64,000 nucleotides of DNA. Source: JAWPMT01 sp965227935 (lineage in GTDB: Bacteria; Bacteroidota; Bacteroidia; Cytophagales; Cyclobacteriaceae). The notes under the pieces were generated by a model. It was not told the DNA's origin, searched no databases, and saw only the letters and a program-made list of their open reading frames with translations. Each line of letters starts with the position of its first letter. Within the stretch, counting starts at the first letter, position 1. The stretch covers positions 2,480,001 to 2,544,000 of the forward strand of contig CBDDGS010000019.1 of NCBI GenBank assembly GCA_965227935.1, given 5' to 3'. Below, piece after piece: positions 27,801 through 35,744 of the stretch. The position numbers and the translations under genes were made by a program.

Positions 27801-28106
27801 GCCGATGTTACCAGACTTGAAGTACTCATCACCCACCGGCTCCCAGTACGTACCGGCATCCTCGGTTTTCCACAGACCATTGCTGGCCCCGTGGTAGAAG
27901 GTATAAGGTTCAGTCGGGTGCCCGAGCACCACCGAACCCCGGTTACCGACAATAGGCCCGATAAATCTCCACTGGAGGCCATTGAGGACATCAAACTCCG
28001 AGCGACCTGCCGGGGAATAGTCCGGATGCTCCAGTGAAGAGGTCTGCGGGGCGCTACATCCCACGAGGATGAACAGCGCCACCAGGGCTACGTAAAAAGA
28101 TCTCAT
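24867..28106 (-). CDS. Large BNR-repeat (VPS10/sortilin-like) lipoprotein
   Basis: The 1079-residue lipoprotein (lipobox LVGC, Cys17) is built from about ten Asp-box repeats of the SxDxGxxW type, for example KTTDNGKTW, RTLDGGQSW, KSTDGGDTW, KSKDGGKNW, RTRDEGLSW, KTTDYGKTW and YSLNDGQSW. They give two stacked beta-propellers over residues 45-770. A beta-sandwich region near 840-960 (RYTVQLTVDGTVETQSF) and a helical tail of about 120 residues follow. This is the sortilin/VPS10-type exo-alpha-sialidase-like family that is abundant in marine Bacteroidota beside exported amidohydrolases. Catalytic activity is not shown, and a glycan- or peptide-binding role is equally possible. It lies 24 bp after the amidohydrolase gene. 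Confidence 0.87.
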   Translation of the reverse strand: MRSFYVALVALFILVGCSAPQTSSLEHPDYSPAGRSEFDVLNGLQWRFIGPIVGNRGSVVLGHPTEPYTFYHGASNGLWKTEDAGTYWEPVGDEYFKSGNIGAMEFSESNPNIAYVGMGEPQMRNNVSWGDGVYKTTDNGKTWTHLGLEETHHISQVRVHPTNPDIVFVGAFGHAFGPNPERGVFRTLDGGQSWEKVLFKSENAGCIDLVMNPSNPDELFAYLWEFERKAWGPKTGGPESGLYKSTDGGDTWTEISYANGLPEGGRGRAGLTMSAADANKVYILLDSETEPGLYVSNDLGENWEFVTNFFQIIGRPFYYSHIFASPHDANELWSPNNRMFKSKDGGKNWILDPGIKDDFHDIWICPRDPNRMIGTNDGGCQVSMTAGKTWSSQHTQKNSQFYRVNVDDDFPYNVYGSGQDILAYKVPSASRWGGISGYETTIIGNGEISSVIPKPGDNNIVYNISGGAPMGSGAPFTVNNIATGQDEVRSVSPKPMFGLNSYDLDYRFNWDLSYFVSPHDPNTIYLGGNVVFRTRDEGLSWEVISPDLTNDLKDRQKITGTPWLSEYFGQEVYSTIKRMAESPVRRGVIWTGSDDGKVHVTQNGGGSWQDVSITEGAPEYSQVYEIEPSPHDAATAYVVFSNFNTYDDYNPYIFKTTDYGKTWINLSANFPQTEITRTIREDKERKGLLFVGTETGVYYSLNDGQSWEKLKANLPAVPVVDMVIKDVDLVIATNGRGFWIMDDIGPLREKSETIDAKPVHLYSIPDHTRFGYNWWLDYVPGGDPGMKKNYFVQNMRPGLTYYELTFQQVNGERKRQFIDAGDPKPLGPTFYFKLASEPSEISIAILDRGGKVIRNYSKEQMMLATGTGSDINAGLNKFVWDMRINGVSRVPGRPGTTVTPIVPPGRYTVQLTVDGTVETQSFNLAMSPKESYTQAQANGKFAFWMDMYNTAEAKTQLVLEALAVKSDITEKLEAFQSGGADDSAKEEAKKQAEAVTEIVDNYEGAYVSRGRTLAEVINQPATILFKMSFMSGILDHSEGPVTTQMKREFRQLQQEAKQADDEYQAAIGPAVQQFESIVQ

Positions 28107-28130
28107 CTCCTTTGGGTTTACCTATGACTT

Positions 28131-29456
28131 TTAAAGGGTGTTTTTCAATACTTTACCGTCCTGGATCATCACCTTGATATTACCATCCAGTTCAAGGTTA
28201 TCAATATCTTCCAGGGGGCTTTGCTCCCAGATCAGAACGTCAGCATAGGCGCCTACCTCGATGACGCCAATTGGTCCCTCACGATAAGGATTTCGGGCCG
28301 GACCAGACATTGCCAGCACTTTGCCGGCATTGAATGTCGCGTGCTGGAGGATCTCCCAGTTTTCAAAGCCCAATTCCTTCTCAACCGTCAGGTTTTTGAT
28401 AGCGATAGGTGTATTCTCCGCAAACATGTCCCCACCGCTGACGATGAAGACATTGTGTTTTCTCGCCCAAGCGATCATTTGCTTGGCTCCCTCATTTACC
28501 TGTGTCGCTTTACGGACTTGCTCAGGTGTGAACCATGGGATTTGTGACGCTTGAGCGAACTGAACCACACTCACATAGCCCTGAAGAGAGAGTACTATAT
28601 TTTCGTCTGCCAAACGTTTCACGGTGGGTTCTGACATGAGGAATCCATGCTCCACGCATTTCACCCCGGCATCGAGGGCCCTGTTGATCGCGTCGTCACG
28701 ATAAGCGTGAATGGTCGCATAGGTCTTGTTGTCCTCGGAGATCTTCACAATCGCCTCCATCTCCTCTTGGGTGTACTCAATGATCTCCAATGGGTCAAAC
28801 TCACTGGCAACACCACCACCAGCCATGATTTTTGCATAGGCGGCTCCGTGGCGATAGTTCCATCGGGCTTGCTTGATGACCTCATCGACGCCGTCAGCCG
28901 TAGACAGATTCATCATAAGATGTGGTTGGTTGGTCTCCATGGGAAACTGGTTCCACGGACCAGCATCTCCATGACCACCTGTCGAGCTGAATGCCGGCCC
29001 TGATGACCAAATCCTTGGGCCTTTGATAAGTCCATTTTGCTTCGCCTTGGCGATTCCGAGTGAATTACCTGCGATATCCCTGATAGAAGTGAATCCCTGG
29101 TCCATCAGAATGTTCATGTCCCGATAGGCCCATGCTCCAATCGTGTAGGGGTCATAATCCTGCGAACCGGAATAGAAGGCCTTAGGCCCATTGAGCATAA
29201 TATGCGTATGCATGTCAATCAGACCTGGAGTGAGTGTTCCACCTGCGCCATCGATGACGGTGGCCCCATCAGGAGCTGCGATGTTACTCTTAACTTCCTT
29301 TATGAGGTTGTTTTCAATCAAGACGTCTGCGGACCTGACATCTTCTCCTTTCGCATCCCAAACGCTCACGTTCGTGATAAGAATGGTGCTGGATTCGTCT
29401 TGGGCATTACCGACGAGTATCAGTATTGCCAGGCAACATGTCAATAAGTATTTCAT
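28131..29456 (-). CDS. Exported amidohydrolase (imidazolonepropionase / Xaa-Pro dipeptidase-like)
   Basis: The 441-residue product has a signal peptide ending LVGNAQ, then an amidohydrolase-superfamily barrel with all expected metal ligands. These are GLIDMHTH (His83, His85), the carboxylated-lysine candidate AYAKIMAGGG (Lys209), ATIHAY (His250), CVEHGF (His270) and SGGDMF (Asp343). Its closest group comprises exported aryldialkylphosphatase/prolidase-like enzymes, which cut dipeptides or N-acyl amino acids. A homologue with the same layout lies at 38154-39512. The ATG at 29456 is preferred to one 24 bases upstream because it begins the signal peptide. It probably starts the operon amidohydrolase - BNR lipoprotein - SYLF. 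Confidence 0.9.
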   Translation of the reverse strand: MKYLLTCCLAILILVGNAQDESSTILITNVSVWDAKGEDVRSADVLIENNLIKEVKSNIAAPDGATVIDGAGGTLTPGLIDMHTHIMLNGPKAFYSGSQDYDPYTIGAWAYRDMNILMDQGFTSIRDIAGNSLGIAKAKQNGLIKGPRIWSSGPAFSSTGGHGDAGPWNQFPMETNQPHLMMNLSTADGVDEVIKQARWNYRHGAAYAKIMAGGGVASEFDPLEIIEYTQEEMEAIVKISEDNKTYATIHAYRDDAINRALDAGVKCVEHGFLMSEPTVKRLADENIVLSLQGYVSVVQFAQASQIPWFTPEQVRKATQVNEGAKQMIAWARKHNVFIVSGGDMFAENTPIAIKNLTVEKELGFENWEILQHATFNAGKVLAMSGPARNPYREGPIGVIEVGAYADVLIWEQSPLEDIDNLELDGNIKVMIQDGKVLKNTL

Positions 29457-29485
29457 TTTCCTTATTTGCGAATTGTTCATTGGTT

Positions 29486-29722
29486 CTATTTGATCTTCAC
29501 CACCGAGAGCACCTCTAGCTGATGGTTGAAGAGCGTATTGAGGACGCCATTCAACGCTGCCTGATCGGTCAGCTGGCCGGTGAGGGTAGTGATGGTTTTA
29601 TCTGATATCAATTGATGATCGAAGGACATGCCTCCAAGCCTTGAGGACCAGGAGTCGTCGAGGAATCCGCTTACGGAGATTTGATAAACCGGGAGTTCCG
29701 TGGTTTGGGCGAGCGAGGGCAT
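29486..29722 (-). CDS. Small conserved protein of unknown function (78 residues)
   Basis: This short gene encodes a beta-alpha type protein with VYQISVSGFLDDSWSSRLGGMSF, a DHQLISDKTITTLTGQLTDQAALNGVL segment and a final LEVLSVVKIK. I recall the same order (a strand with GxLDxSW, a GGM/GGL turn, LTGxLxDQAAL, and a closing L.V..V strand) in small hypothetical proteins across several bacterial phyla. The conserved pattern supports a real gene despite its size. It has no signal peptide and is probably cytoplasmic. It lies just upstream of the amidohydrolase and 95 bp downstream of the split LuxR regulator, both on the same strand. Such small proteins often accompany MalT/LuxR-type or other regulators, so a regulatory or binding role is possible. 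Confidence 0.75.
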   Translation of the reverse strand: MPSLAQTTELPVYQISVSGFLDDSWSSRLGGMSFDHQLISDKTITTLTGQLTDQAALNGVLNTLFNHQLEVLSVVKIK

Positions 29723-29817
29723 GACAAGTTTTCTTAATCAGCGAAGGTGCCCTATTTACCCGGTACAGACAAGACCCAAAAGTCCCAAAAGGAGTCCTCC
29801 TTACCCGGGATTGTCAA

Positions 29818-31668
29818 TTAGACGTCAAGAAGATGCAATGATTCCGCCTTCGCGGCCGCCTCTCTCCTGTTTTTGACACCGAGTTTCTTGAACAGCTGAT
29901 GGCTGTGATTCTTCACCGTTTTTTCGGAGATGTAGAGCCGGTCCGCAATTTCTCTATTGGACAATTTCTGCGACAGTAACTCGAGGATCTCTTTCTCACG
30001 TCGCGAAATCTCAGACGGTTCCTGCCCCCTCCTACTCAAAACAGAGATCAGCTGTTGTACATAATCGCGGTAGTAGTAGTCTTCAGCATTGAGTAACTGC
30101 AAGAGCGCCAGCAAATGGGAATTACAATTGGCAAAAGGACTGACCAAGGATGAGGTAACAGCTACTTTGATAGCTGCATCAAGAAAATTTCTTGCCCGAT
30201 CCTCATGTCCTTGTAGAAACCAATAAATGGCCTCGTAGATATCCAACTTGACCAAGCCGGCCCGATTGTGATGGGTAGTTAGCAGTCTTCGTAAGGTGTC
30301 GATCTCTTCTTTGGCTTGCTCTTCGAGTGGCTTCTGACCACTCTCCAGAAAGCAATTGATCCGACAAAGCTTGGGGTCCGAATCCTGCGTCACAGGGTGC
30401 ATCGGGATTGGACCAATGCCCAACAGCATCGAGGTGGCCTTCGCAATGTTCCCGTCTAGCATTTCAAGTTCAGCCGTCTTGGCTTTTATGTAAGTGGGCA
30501 ACAAACGATTGCGCTGGCGATAAGCATCGTTCAGGGTTTGATCATTCATTTCCTGCCACCCCTTCGTATCCCCAAGATGTTGGGCCAGGGCAACGCGAAG
30601 CATGCGATGGAAAAATTGAACGACTCCGAGACCGTGTTGCAAGTAGGCATCATATTTCTTCGAAATATTCTGTGCCTCACTCCATTGGCCAAGCGTGAAC
30701 GAACGAAGAACTTTGAAATAGGCGCCATGGGCCACGAACTCATCATCATGCACTTCTGTACCGAGATCAATCAGCGCCTGAGCCGCCACTCCCAACTGGG
30801 TCAGGTCTGACTCAAAATAATAGATATAGCAGAGTACAAACCATATGTTCCCCTTTTCAAAAGTAGGTATCTGAGAGGCAAGAGCTGTGGAAGCACGATC
30901 CTCTACAGCGTCCATCCGTCCAGTCGCTTGCAGAGAGCCCAGAAGAAACACCCATGCCAGGCCTTTTGGATAATTCCAGTCGTTACCCAGGTGCTGCAGC
31001 GCAAATTCACAGTCCAGAATGCATCGATCGAAATCCTGATCCACATTGTACGTACGATAAGCCAGAAGAGACCGGTATTCGGCATGGTATTCAGTATTGC
31101 TTTCGATAGGAAAGCTGTCATCTATGGACCCTTCAATTGTTGTCAGCAACTCAAACATCTCGCGAGGCTTGCCCTCATGGACATATAACCAGCAGGTAGT
31201 CAAATCGAGCAAGAGGTGCTTTACGCCTCCCCTCTCCAACATTCTCTTCGCAGATTCAAGGACCACCCACTCGCGACCATCTAATAATCGCTTTCTCAGG
31301 ATCGCAAACACCGCCAAAGCCTCAGTAGCGCGACCAGCCGAGAGAAAACACTTGATGGCGGATTCGTACTCCTCTGATGCTTTAAGGTAGCTGCCCCCCT
31401 TGGTCAATAAAGCTGTCATGCGACCCGCCGGTGTCTCTTCACGAGCTATTTCCTGAAGCACTTGTTGGAATAAATGATGAAAACGGTACCAACCTCCTTC
31501 ATAGTCAAGAGGTATGATCAGCAGCTTAGATGAAGTGATCTCCTTCATCACCTCTTCGGCACCTTCGTGCCAACCAATGGCTACCAGCAGATCCACTGAA
31601 AAAGAATCGAAAAGTGAAAGTGCCAATACCGCTTCCGTTGCCGGGTACTCATGGGATTCAAGTACCAT
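29818..31668 (-). CDS. MalT-type LuxR transcriptional regulator, C-terminal part (frameshifted from 31581-32423)
   Basis: This 616-residue open part holds the helical arm, the TPR-like sensor region (about residues 60-540) and a C-terminal LuxR-type helix-turn-helix (about 550-610: ISRREKEILELLSQ, NREIADRLYISEKTVKNH, KKLGVKNRREA). Its first residues (ALSLFDSFSVDLL) correspond to the segment that in MalT-family proteins follows the NTPase module directly. The matching NTPase module lies upstream in another frame (31581-32423). The apparent start codon at 31668 is therefore probably not a true start, and the two parts are one gene broken by a one-base deletion or a sequencing error near 31664-31676. 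In MalT-type proteins, ligand and ATP binding drive multimerisation and DNA binding. The inducer is unknown. Confidence 0.85.
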   Translation of the reverse strand: MVLESHEYPATEAVLALSLFDSFSVDLLVAIGWHEGAEEVMKEITSSKLLIIPLDYEGGWYRFHHLFQQVLQEIAREETPAGRMTALLTKGGSYLKASEEYESAIKCFLSAGRATEALAVFAILRKRLLDGREWVVLESAKRMLERGGVKHLLLDLTTCWLYVHEGKPREMFELLTTIEGSIDDSFPIESNTEYHAEYRSLLAYRTYNVDQDFDRCILDCEFALQHLGNDWNYPKGLAWVFLLGSLQATGRMDAVEDRASTALASQIPTFEKGNIWFVLCYIYYFESDLTQLGVAAQALIDLGTEVHDDEFVAHGAYFKVLRSFTLGQWSEAQNISKKYDAYLQHGLGVVQFFHRMLRVALAQHLGDTKGWQEMNDQTLNDAYRQRNRLLPTYIKAKTAELEMLDGNIAKATSMLLGIGPIPMHPVTQDSDPKLCRINCFLESGQKPLEEQAKEEIDTLRRLLTTHHNRAGLVKLDIYEAIYWFLQGHEDRARNFLDAAIKVAVTSSLVSPFANCNSHLLALLQLLNAEDYYYRDYVQQLISVLSRRGQEPSEISRREKEILELLSQKLSNREIADRLYISEKTVKNHSHQLFKKLGVKNRREAAAKAESLHLLDV

Positions 31669-32423
31669 CGCACCATTCTGGCAAAATCCCTACCACCCTC
31701 TGTCTCGAACACCGACAATTTGGCCCGTAAGTCTTCCTGGCTATGTACGCCATATGTCAGCAATCGAATGCCAGCGATCCAGCCATCAATGTCCTCAGAA
31801 ACTCTTCTTGAATCCTCCTCCGAGCTGATGCCCCTCAGCAATGCGCTCACCTCATCCTCAGTAAACCGAAGGTCAGCTACCCGAATTTCCTGCAAGCTGC
31901 CGTGCTGCCTCCAGATCACAAGGGGAAGCGGTGGATCATATCTGGTAATCAATACAAGCTTTCGCAACGCTTGCCTCTCAACCAATGCGGTAAGGAAGCG
32001 ATGAATAGCCTCATCAGCAATAAGATGTAAGTCATCAATTACGAGCGTGATATCCTCATCTACCTGATCCAGGGCCAACAAAAATGCCCTCTCCAACTCC
32101 TCATCGCTTGTCTTCTCTGACTTTGAGAACAAGCTCTGCACTGGCTTCATCTCACTCGGAAACAGTGGCTCAATGGGCTCAAGTAGCTGCACCAGGAAAA
32201 CATCCAATGTGTACGGCTCTTCCTGGAGATTCATCCAGATAGTCGGCGCACTCTGCTGAGTCAGCCAATCAGCAACAAGACTTGATTTCCCAAACCCTGA
32301 AGGCGCACTTACCAATACACAAGCACTGGGTCGGTCCAAGATCGATTGCAACCTCGACCTCGAGAGATGGTCGGATTGCACCTGAGGTACCTGGTATCGA
32401 TGCTTGGAAGCTCGTGTTTTCAT
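31581..32423 (-). CDS. MalT-type LuxR regulator, N-terminal NTPase part (frameshifted)
   Basis: The first 250 of 280 residues are a STAND-type NTPase of the MalT family. It has Walker A APSGFGKSS (residues 40-48), Walker B LVIDDLHLI (about 127-135), a sensor-like LVLITRYDPPLPL, an EIRVADLRFTEDEV stretch, and GWIAGIRLLTYG, which is typical of MalT proteins. After FARMV (near position 31672) the frame runs into about 29 residues of unrelated tail, while the expected continuation is found in the frame of 29818-31668. A single-base loss inside the short direct repeat ATGGT-GCG-ATGGT would explain this. If the frameshift is real, the gene is likely inactive. If it is an error, the product is about 870 residues, the usual size. 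Confidence 0.82.
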   Translation of the reverse strand: MKTRASKHRYQVPQVQSDHLSRSRLQSILDRPSACVLVSAPSGFGKSSLVADWLTQQSAPTIWMNLQEEPYTLDVFLVQLLEPIEPLFPSEMKPVQSLFSKSEKTSDEELERAFLLALDQVDEDITLVIDDLHLIADEAIHRFLTALVERQALRKLVLITRYDPPLPLVIWRQHGSLQEIRVADLRFTEDEVSALLRGISSEEDSRRVSEDIDGWIAGIRLLTYGVHSQEDLRAKLSVFETEGGRDFARMVRWYLNPMSTRQRKRYWHFHFSILFQWICW

Positions 32424-32574
32424 CAGTTCAGCGCATTGTGTGTGCGTTGCACGATTGGGCCTGATTTGTAAGTTACTAATCCCTTACAAAGTTCAAGATC
32501 AGAACCTTGTCCAGCCGCCAGATGTTCGGCATTTTCTACGAAAATCATCTATCCTTGCACAAAACCCAACTCAC

Positions 32575-33645
32575 ATGTCTACGACATCCTCCAAAGCGCA
32601 ACAGACCATCGACACAGCCATCAAGTTGGCTTTTATCGCCGCAATCGTCGGTTTTAGCTACGCGATCATCTCACCTTTTGGTAGTATCATGGCTTGGTCT
32701 ATCATCCTCGCTATGGCTTTTGACCCGCTATATTTCTCACTGGCTGACAAATTTGGCGGCAGACACAAACTGGCGGCTACCACCATTGTCATGGGCGGCT
32801 TGCTCATCATTGTGCTTCCGGCATGGTTGTTCATGGACTCCATCATCGAGGGAGTAAGGGTCATCAGGGCCGAATTCGAGGCTGGTACGCTCACGATACC
32901 ACCGCCAACGGACAATGTGAAGGACTGGCCGATCATTGGTGATAACCTATATGAACTTTGGTCGGGTGCCTCGACCAACCTGCAGGCCACCATCGTCAAG
33001 TACCAGCAGCAGTTGACTGAAATTGGCAACAAACTGCTCCGGGGTGTACTCAGTATAGGCGGCGCGGTCTTCCAATTCATCATATCTACCATCATCGCCG
33101 CGGTAATCCTTGTCACCAAAGGCACGAAAGAGAATGCAATCAAACTATTCAACAGATTGATGCCGGCGAAAGGCCAGGAAGTGGCAGAGATTGCTCAGAA
33201 GACGGTCAACAATGTGGTAAAGGGGGTATTGGGCGTGGCATTGATACAATCCTTCCTCGTGGGCATTGGTTTCCTGCTGGCGGGTGTACCCTACGCGGGA
33301 CTTTGGACCCTGATCGCTTTTATCCTGGCGGTCCTGCAGTTGCCCCTGACGGTGGTGACGATCCCGGTTGCTATCTATCTTTTCGCCTCCATGGGTACTG
33401 TCCCCGCAGTATTGTGGACCATCTATCTCGTGGTTGCTGGATTGTCTGACAATGTATTGAAGCCCATACTCCTTGGTAAGGGAGCGCCCGTACCGATGTT
33501 GGTGATCTTCCTGGGCGTGATTGGCGGATTCATCACCATGGGATTCATAGGCTTGTTCGTCGGCGCGATCCTCCTGTCGCTGGCCTACCGCTTGTATTTG
33601 ATGTGGGTGAATGTCGAAAGTGGAGAGTTGAGAGTGGAGAGTTGA
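32575..33645 (+). CDS. AI-2E family membrane transporter
   Basis: The 356-residue membrane protein has about eight hydrophobic segments in the order typical of the AI-2E (TqsA/YdiK/PerM) family: two or three N-terminal helices, a periplasmic stretch (DNVKDWPIIGDNLYELW), then a five-helix C-terminal half with GVPYAGLWTLIAFILAVLQL, DNVLKPILLGKGAPVPMLVIFLGVIGG and GFIGLFVGAILLSLAYRL. Substrates in this family range from autoinducer-2 to ions, and none can be assigned here. The ATG at 32575 was chosen because upstream codons would read into non-homologous sequence. The last nine residues (ESGELRVES) are encoded by an AGTTGAG-rich intergenic-type repeat and may have been added when the repeat arrived. 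Confidence 0.9.
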   Translation: MSTTSSKAQQTIDTAIKLAFIAAIVGFSYAIISPFGSIMAWSIILAMAFDPLYFSLADKFGGRHKLAATTIVMGGLLIIVLPAWLFMDSIIEGVRVIRAEFEAGTLTIPPPTDNVKDWPIIGDNLYELWSGASTNLQATIVKYQQQLTEIGNKLLRGVLSIGGAVFQFIISTIIAAVILVTKGTKENAIKLFNRLMPAKGQEVAEIAQKTVNNVVKGVLGVALIQSFLVGIGFLLAGVPYAGLWTLIAFILAVLQLPLTVVTIPVAIYLFASMGTVPAVLWTIYLVVAGLSDNVLKPILLGKGAPVPMLVIFLGVIGGFITMGFIGLFVGAILLSLAYRLYLMWVNVESGELRVES

Positions 33646-33653
33646 TTAGTTGA

Positions 33654-33679
33654 TTCGCCTACGCTGAAGCTTCGGCGAA
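33654..33679. repeat. Small palindromic hairpin element
   Basis: TTCGCC (33654-33659) and GGCGAA (33674-33679) are exact reverse complements and enclose the self-complementary GAAGCTTC (33666-33673). The element sits between the converging AI-2E and DUF2490-like genes, directly after an AGTTGAG-type repeat. No T-run follows, so it is not a standard terminator. A similar but weaker hairpin lies at 9627-9650. Confidence 0.55.
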
Positions 33680-33700
33680 CGAAGAAGTTGAAGGGTAGCT

Positions 33701-34435
33701 TTAGAAATTAATGTACTTCGCAGGGGTGTATTTGTACTCCTTGTTGATGTTGATGATGAGGCGGAGGATCAAGCCCCCGGCGGGAAACCAGGTTTCGTCG
33801 GCGAAGTTCTGTTGCTCGGCGTATAGGTAGGAGGCGTTGATCGTGTGCTGTTTGTTGATGACATACGCGACTCCCGCCCCAACAATAAGCGCCGAAATGC
33901 CATTCTTCTCTTCGCTGAACTTGTAGTATCCACCTGTCATGACCGACACTATCCAATCGTCCCCGATCACCCGGTTGTACGACGGAAAATACCTCAGCGT
34001 CTGACTGGAGCCACCCGTGCTCTCAATGTCGATCTGCCATTTAAACTGTTGTACCAACTGACCATCCACAAATCCATACTTGAGCACGACACCTAGTCCA
34101 GGTCGAAAATCCACCCTATCCGGCTTCACGGCTATCCGGAAATCAGGGGCGATTTCCACGTGCTCGGAGAGGAAGTAGGTCCCAATATATTCGACAAAGT
34201 ACTGCTGTAGCTGCCGTGTATTGTCCTGCAAACGAAACTGCAGCTCGGCAGAGCTCTTCCATTTCGCAGGACCCCAGCTGACCCGATTACCGACATAAAA
34301 GAGGTTGTCCCAGGCCTGAGGGTTTTCCGACTCTTGCGCCATGACCTTGGAAGAACCACTCACAGAGATGATCACAGCAATGAGGGCCAGGAGTTTTATG
34401 GAACCGGACCAGGTGCTTTTGCCAGGGACAGACAT
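33701..34435 (-). CDS. DUF2490-like exported protein (paralogue of 18498-19235)
   Basis: The 244-residue product (start at 34435) has a signal peptide ending SSKVMAQE, then a barrel-like body parallel to the 18498-19235 protein. Shared features are WDN, the EIAPDFRIAVKPDRVDFRPG block, the SQTLRYFPSYN strand and the final YKYTPAKYINF. It is the last gene of a four-gene operon, 4 bp after the OprB-like porin. The neighbour order porin then DUF2490-like is the same as in the other cassette, except that the helical protein is absent here. Its function is unknown, probably an outer-membrane partner of the porin. Confidence 0.78.
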   Translation of the reverse strand: MSVPGKSTWSGSIKLLALIAVIISVSGSSKVMAQESENPQAWDNLFYVGNRVSWGPAKWKSSAELQFRLQDNTRQLQQYFVEYIGTYFLSEHVEIAPDFRIAVKPDRVDFRPGLGVVLKYGFVDGQLVQQFKWQIDIESTGGSSQTLRYFPSYNRVIGDDWIVSVMTGGYYKFSEEKNGISALIVGAGVAYVINKQHTINASYLYAEQQNFADETWFPAGGLILRLIININKEYKYTPAKYINF

Positions 34436-34439
34436 TGGG

Positions 34440-35744
34440 TTAGATCGATATTCTTCCTCGGACACCATAATACATCAAAAAATCTCTGTCGGGATCCAGG
34501 GCGGGGTTCAACACAAACTTAACCAATGGTGTGATTGCCGTGGTCTTGGACCATGTGAATCGATAAAAGATCTCATACAACAGCTGTGAACGATCCGTGA
34601 TCGTCGAAGTCGTATAGTTAAGGCCGACGCCGACCATATCGTGGTTAGGAAAATACCAGCCGTTAGCCAGGGAGATGTTCAACTTCGACAAGGCATTGGC
34701 GCCATCCCCATCGGACAGGCCAAAAGTCGTCACGGGGATCAGGCGCTCATCAATGACCCACGTACCTTGAACCGTGAACCCACGACTTGAGGGCGAGGTG
34801 AAAAAGGAGTCATCCGTCATCATCAGCTCATCAGAGTGCCAGTAGGTAATACTCAATCGGTTGAAGTAGTATAGGGCCCTCTCCGGTGTATAGGCAAACT
34901 CCACCATCTTCAGGAAGTTGCCGTTGGCCCACTGATCCGTCCCCAAATCAAAAAACCTTGGACTAATCAGATCTACCCCTGCCACATCGTTCAGACCCGC
35001 GACCAAACCGAATCGCTTTTTCTTGTCAAGCCACCCGCCCGCCACAATCCCAAAACCCGGATTGGACCAACTAACCGTCGGATTCACCGAAAACGCCAGG
35101 TCGGTAAAGTGTAGCATCGGATGCGCTAGGCCATTGAAGGTGAACCAATCCGGCATATCAATCTTGCCAATGACAATAGCCAGCCTTTCCGAGATCTGCT
35201 GCTGATAGTAGAATTCGAGGGTATGAAACCGCCACTTGTTGAACTTCGTTGCGCTCAGGTTCGCAGCACCGGTCTCGAGAAACAGAAACTGCGGGGCTAC
35301 CTCACCGTAATACAAGTGCCTCCAATCCACCCACCAGATGAGGCTGCCCTTGTTCTTGTCCTTCTTTCGGTTGATAAAGTTCCACTTGAGCGTCGCATCG
35401 AAGATGCCACTGCCTGCTGTTTTCACATTTTCCTCGGCGATGCGAGATGTCGCACCCATGTAAATGCCCGTGTAGTTCAGACTGAGTTGAAAGCCCGCAT
35501 TATCATTAAGCTTCTTTTTGAAATCGAACCACCCATTGGAATATTTCAGGTCGTATCTGTAGTAAGGAGCTGTGTAGTCATTCAGCTCCAATTCCACGTC
35601 TTTGTTCGTGGGATTGCCCATCTTCAGGTCCGCCCGGTAGTTCGATTTGGTCGAGTCATTGGCGGTGACTCTCCGCCCCTGGCCCAAAGCGCAGTGAGCC
35701 CACACGAGGACCACCAACGCCAACAGGCCCCTAGAAAGCCTCAT
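34440..35744 (-). CDS. OprB-like porin (paralogue of 20020-21360)
   Basis: The 434-residue product has a signal peptide ending AHCALGQG and an OprB-type barrel. Features are GFQLSLNYTGIYMGA, the SGIFDATLKWNF strand, RLAIVIGKIDMPDWFTFNG, NPGFGIVAGGWLDKKKRF, and a C-terminus YYGVRGRISI. The last residue is Ile rather than the Phe that is common for barrels, and in the paralogue it is Phe. The start at 35744 overlaps the Omp85-type gene by 14 bases, so the two are co-translated. It probably passes small solutes made available by the dipeptidase-like protein of the same operon (inference). Confidence 0.82.
   Translation of the reverse strand: MRLSRGLLALVVLVWAHCALGQGRRVTANDSTKSNYRADLKMGNPTNKDVELELNDYTAPYYRYDLKYSNGWFDFKKKLNDNAGFQLSLNYTGIYMGATSRIAEENVKTAGSGIFDATLKWNFINRKKDKNKGSLIWWVDWRHLYYGEVAPQFLFLETGAANLSATKFNKWRFHTLEFYYQQQISERLAIVIGKIDMPDWFTFNGLAHPMLHFTDLAFSVNPTVSWSNPGFGIVAGGWLDKKKRFGLVAGLNDVAGVDLISPRFFDLGTDQWANGNFLKMVEFAYTPERALYYFNRLSITYWHSDELMMTDDSFFTSPSSRGFTVQGTWVIDERLIPVTTFGLSDGDGANALSKLNISLANGWYFPNHDMVGVGLNYTTSTITDRSQLLYEIFYRFTWSKTTAITPLVKFVLNPALDPDRDFLMYYGVRGRISI

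Noticed and set aside
27126..28037. Long open frame on the plus strand opposite the BNR lipoprotein
   Set aside because: It is the complement of repeated Asp-box sequence and shows no protein-like pattern of its own.
31660..31680. Programmed ribosomal frameshift in the LuxR-type regulator
   Set aside because: There is no slippery heptamer, no obvious stimulatory hairpin, and no known precedent in MalT-type regulators. A mutation or read error in the ATGGT repeat explains it more simply.
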